Origin: Paracyclopina nana
Taxonomy: Eukaryota > Arthropoda > Copepoda > Cyclopoida > Cyclopettidae
Direction: 5' to 3'
Assembly (NCBI GenBank): GCA_019096065.1
Contig: JAGUCH010000001.1
Coordinates: forward strand, 12,896,001 to 12,960,000
DNA length: 64,000 nt
Of the stretch, positions 61,634-64,000 are shown in pieces (positions within the stretch are counted from its first letter, which is position 1; each line of letters starts with the position of its first letter). A program made the position numbers and the translations under genes. The notes below the pieces were generated by a model, which was not told the origin of the DNA, ran no database searches, and was given only the letters and a program-made list of their open reading frames with translations.

Positions 61634-62352
61634 CAGTCTGTCCCGTAGATTTCTGTACACTTTGAAATCAAAAGTTTGTGTTACAAATTCGGGAAATATT
61701 AGACACAATGGATATCATTGGAAAGCTTGAATCTTTTGCCATCTTTTTTTGCTTCAATGGATAAAAGAAATTAAAAGCAAAAAAAATGAGAAAACTTAAT
61801 TTTCCTGAGGTACCCTTAATTTTTCTCCCAAAAAAAGCAAATTTGCCAAAACCGGCTATTATTGACCAAATTTTCAGCTAGGCTAATCCTGACTATTTTT
61901 TGACATTTTTTCATGAAAAAAATCTTGCAGCACTGTGCTGGCTCATCAGAAAGGTGGATGATTGGAAAGGATATTTTTCAGTAAAATGAAACAGACAATA
62001 AGGCCACTGCCTGCTAAAAAAGTTTAAAAATTAGTGTTTTAAACATCACATCTTAGGGATTTTTTGTTTATGAAGATCAAATGTTTAACCAATTTTATGT
62101 AAAATTTAATAAATAATTTTTTTGTGAAAGTGACTTCATCAAAAAAATCAGTGAAAATGGGCGTGAATTGGAGTAACTATCAATTTTGTGGTCTAAATCA
62201 AAATTTGAATTAATACTTTTTAAAAATCTCAAAACTAAAAAAGATGGCTTAAGTTTCAAGCTTTCCAACAGTATCCATTGTGTCGAGTATTTGCAGAAGT
62301 TTTAACACAAACTTTTGATTTCAAAGTGTACAGAAATCTACGGGACAGACTG
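61634..62352. mobile_element. Tc1/mariner-type MITE (719 bp)
   Basis: Long terminal inverted repeats of about 110 bp start CAGTCTGTCCCGTAGATTTC and are flanked by TA on both sides (61632-61633 and 62353-62354). The arms are nearly identical for the first 50 bp and drift further in. The interior is AT-rich with no transposase. Confidence 0.8.
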
Positions 62353-62521
62353 TATAACGAGGAAAATCAAAATATTTTGGCGCAATAACACGCTTCTTTG
62401 CCTATTCTCCTGCATTTAATCTGGTTGCTGTGCTGAGTTATACTTTTGTAAAACAACAATCTGCTGACAATCTCAATTTTAGCCAATGCCTTCGCGGGTC
62501 ACGATCTGGCACGCGCGCTAA

Positions 62522-62708
62522 TGTAGGAGGTTCGCATAGACCCCCCAAGGGTGACACGCTTGCCCCCCGACGCACGGGTGAAATAACTAGTCGAGATCTT
62601 TACTCGGCAATGTCCGTATATTTACTGATTCTGTACAATTAGCTTCACCGGGACGTCGCGCCCGCTGCGCGTCTGCGAGCACGCCCGTCTACCCGTGTTC
62701 CTGCTACA
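62522..62708 (-). repeat. LTR (187 bp), 3' LTR of a minus-strand retroelement
   Basis: It starts TGTAGGAGG and ends CCTGCTACA on the plus strand. On the minus strand it is immediately preceded by a polypurine tract (complement of ACTTCCCCCTACTG, 62709-62722), which fixes it as the 3' LTR. It is related to the LTR at 36215-36388. Confidence 0.8.
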
Positions 62709-62738
62709 ACTTCCCCCTACTGAAGGGTTGTCGTGTCC

Positions 62739-63811
62739 TCACGACGGTGGCCTACGATCCTTTGCCTTGGCGTAGCAGGCCAAACCGGGGAGGCTGGGGG
62801 TGCTCCCGCAGTCTTGACTTCGGGGAATGGTTTTAAAGGCGTCGATGTACGAAGGCACCGTGGCTGCGGGCAGGACCGTCATGAGATAATTGTGCATCGA
62901 CTTGCTCTGTCGAGCCAGCACGTCCACTTGGGCTTGTAGGTTTTGTAGACCGAATTGTGTTCCTGGAACAGGGTCTCGCATAGTCGTTGGAGAAGGCCTT
63001 GGGGGATGTCCGGTGCGGCGTCGTCAGCCTCCCCGTCTCCCGCTGAGCCGGCGGCGGCCGTAGCATACTTGGGCGGTGCATCCTCATCCTCACCATCGTC
63101 ATCGGAGCTGCCCAAGTTAGCCAGGCAGAAGGCCTGAGTGGTCCCGCCCCAGGGTGGTGACGTCCTCGCCTGGAGGGCCGCTCGTTGTCACTGTCGCCTC
63201 TGGGAAGAGGATCCGGTCCTGCCTCAGATTGGTCACCATTCTAATGTCATCTTCTCCATCAAGAATGCCGTGTGCCAACCCGCCAACAGCATCCACCACC
63301 CAAAGCCACGCCGGCGGTATAAGACCACCATGCGCAGCATAGCTCCGAGGATCAGTTTCAGGAGGCCCACCGTAATGAGGAATCCTGTGAAGTACAAGTA
63401 GTACTTCCCTACCAAGCTGAAGAAGGGGATGATGGCACTTCCCACATGGTCGACCATCTGATCAATGTCTCCCTGAGACCCGAAGGTGGTGGAGCGGCTG
63501 CCAGTGATGAGCGAGTTGTTAAGCACGTTGCTGGTGATCGTGTTGATGACAGCCCCCCTGGCTGCTGAAGAGGTGGAGATAGAGGATGTGGTTGGCCTGC
63601 CGCTCGGCTGAGAAACACCTCCACCCAGTCCACAGCTGATGTCGTATTGATGATTACGAGGAGCAGCATCCAACATGGGGTTGAGCTGGGCTAGCACAAT
63701 GGAGGCGTGAATTTGGGGCACGGAACACATCCACTGGTTGTGTATGCACCATTTGATGGGCGTGATGGAGTTGCATGGGACAATGCTGGGCCGGTCCGTC
63801 AGGATGAACAA
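62739..63811 (-). pseudogene. Decayed envelope-like gene of the LTR retroelement
   Basis: A minus-strand open stretch (63811-63233) has a Cys/Trp-containing segment (HNQWMCSVPQIHASIVLAQL), a Ser-rich region, and hydrophobic segments around PFFSLVGKYYLYFTGFLI and WWMLLAGWHTAFL. Downstream the similarity to the copy at 42.4 kb continues in other frames, implying at least one frameshift near 63255 and another near 62940. The tail contains PPKY, which fits the PPxY late-domain consensus. It resembles the membrane-anchored end of a retroelement envelope. The family was not identified and the gene cannot be complete here. Confidence 0.5.
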
Positions 63812-64000
63812 CAGCAGGTCCGCGAAGCGAGTCGTGGTTCACCAATGCCGGGATCTATTGGGTACAGTTGTCGATGGACCAGGTGACTGCCTGCACCGGG
63901 TAGCACGAGGTCACATTGGCCACTGCTCCGGCCCGGGTGACGAGGTGACCTGGCCCATGACTGTCCAGGGTAGCATACGATGACGACCCCGAGGCAATGC

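Larger units (their letters stand above)
62522..64000 (-). mobile_element. LTR retroelement, 3' part, truncated by the window edge
   Basis: The 3' LTR, polypurine tract and a decayed envelope-like gene are visible. gag and pol would lie beyond 64000. The sequence is GC-rich compared with the surrounding DNA, which marks it as an insertion. Confidence 0.75.

Overview
The window is nuclear DNA of an invertebrate animal. It is AT-rich and has GT-AG introns, many of them only 50-70 nt. Host genes (PSMG4-like, CWC25, an MPP3/4/7-type MAGUK, an RGK GTPase with a fly-style G3 region, an ANKRD33-type ankyrin protein) are of animal type, and mobile DNA is abundant. An arthropod or other protostome fits best, but this is inference from protein resemblance only.
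1-9.1 kb is compact host DNA: GALE (+), then a tightly packed minus-strand trio CWC25 > PSMG4-like > GPN2 with 26-nt and -10-nt spacing (operon-like), then a divergent MPP3/4/7-type MAGUK (+).
9.9-45.5 kb is spanned by one minus-strand host gene, an ANKRD33-type ankyrin-repeat protein (7 exons, 748 aa, all phases compatible). Its introns hold most of the mobile DNA. The intron at 13.6-23.0 kb contains two satellite arrays and a CACTA/EnSpm-like transposon with divergent genes: a 941-aa transposase and an 867-aa partner of unknown family. The first intron, 25.7-45.3 kb, contains a 16,468-bp PIF/Harbinger element (28795-45262). That element has identical 52-bp inverted ends, a 3-bp target duplication, an intact-looking DDE transposase, a Myb/SANT-like partner gene, a 26-unit 160-bp satellite, and nested LTR and fold-back insertions that all sit in its own introns or spacers.
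45.5-50 kb has no recognisable gene but holds a hAT-type MITE. 50.0-58.4 kb is a 12-exon RGK-family small GTPase gene (1,249 aa) with an approximately 1,000-residue low-complexity N-terminal region. 58.4-62.5 kb is intergenic DNA with MITEs. 62.5-64 kb is the 3' part of an LTR retroelement with a decayed envelope-like gene, running off the right edge.
Exon models were built by eye from splice signals and reading phase. No alignment or database search was run, and family names rest on recalled motifs.
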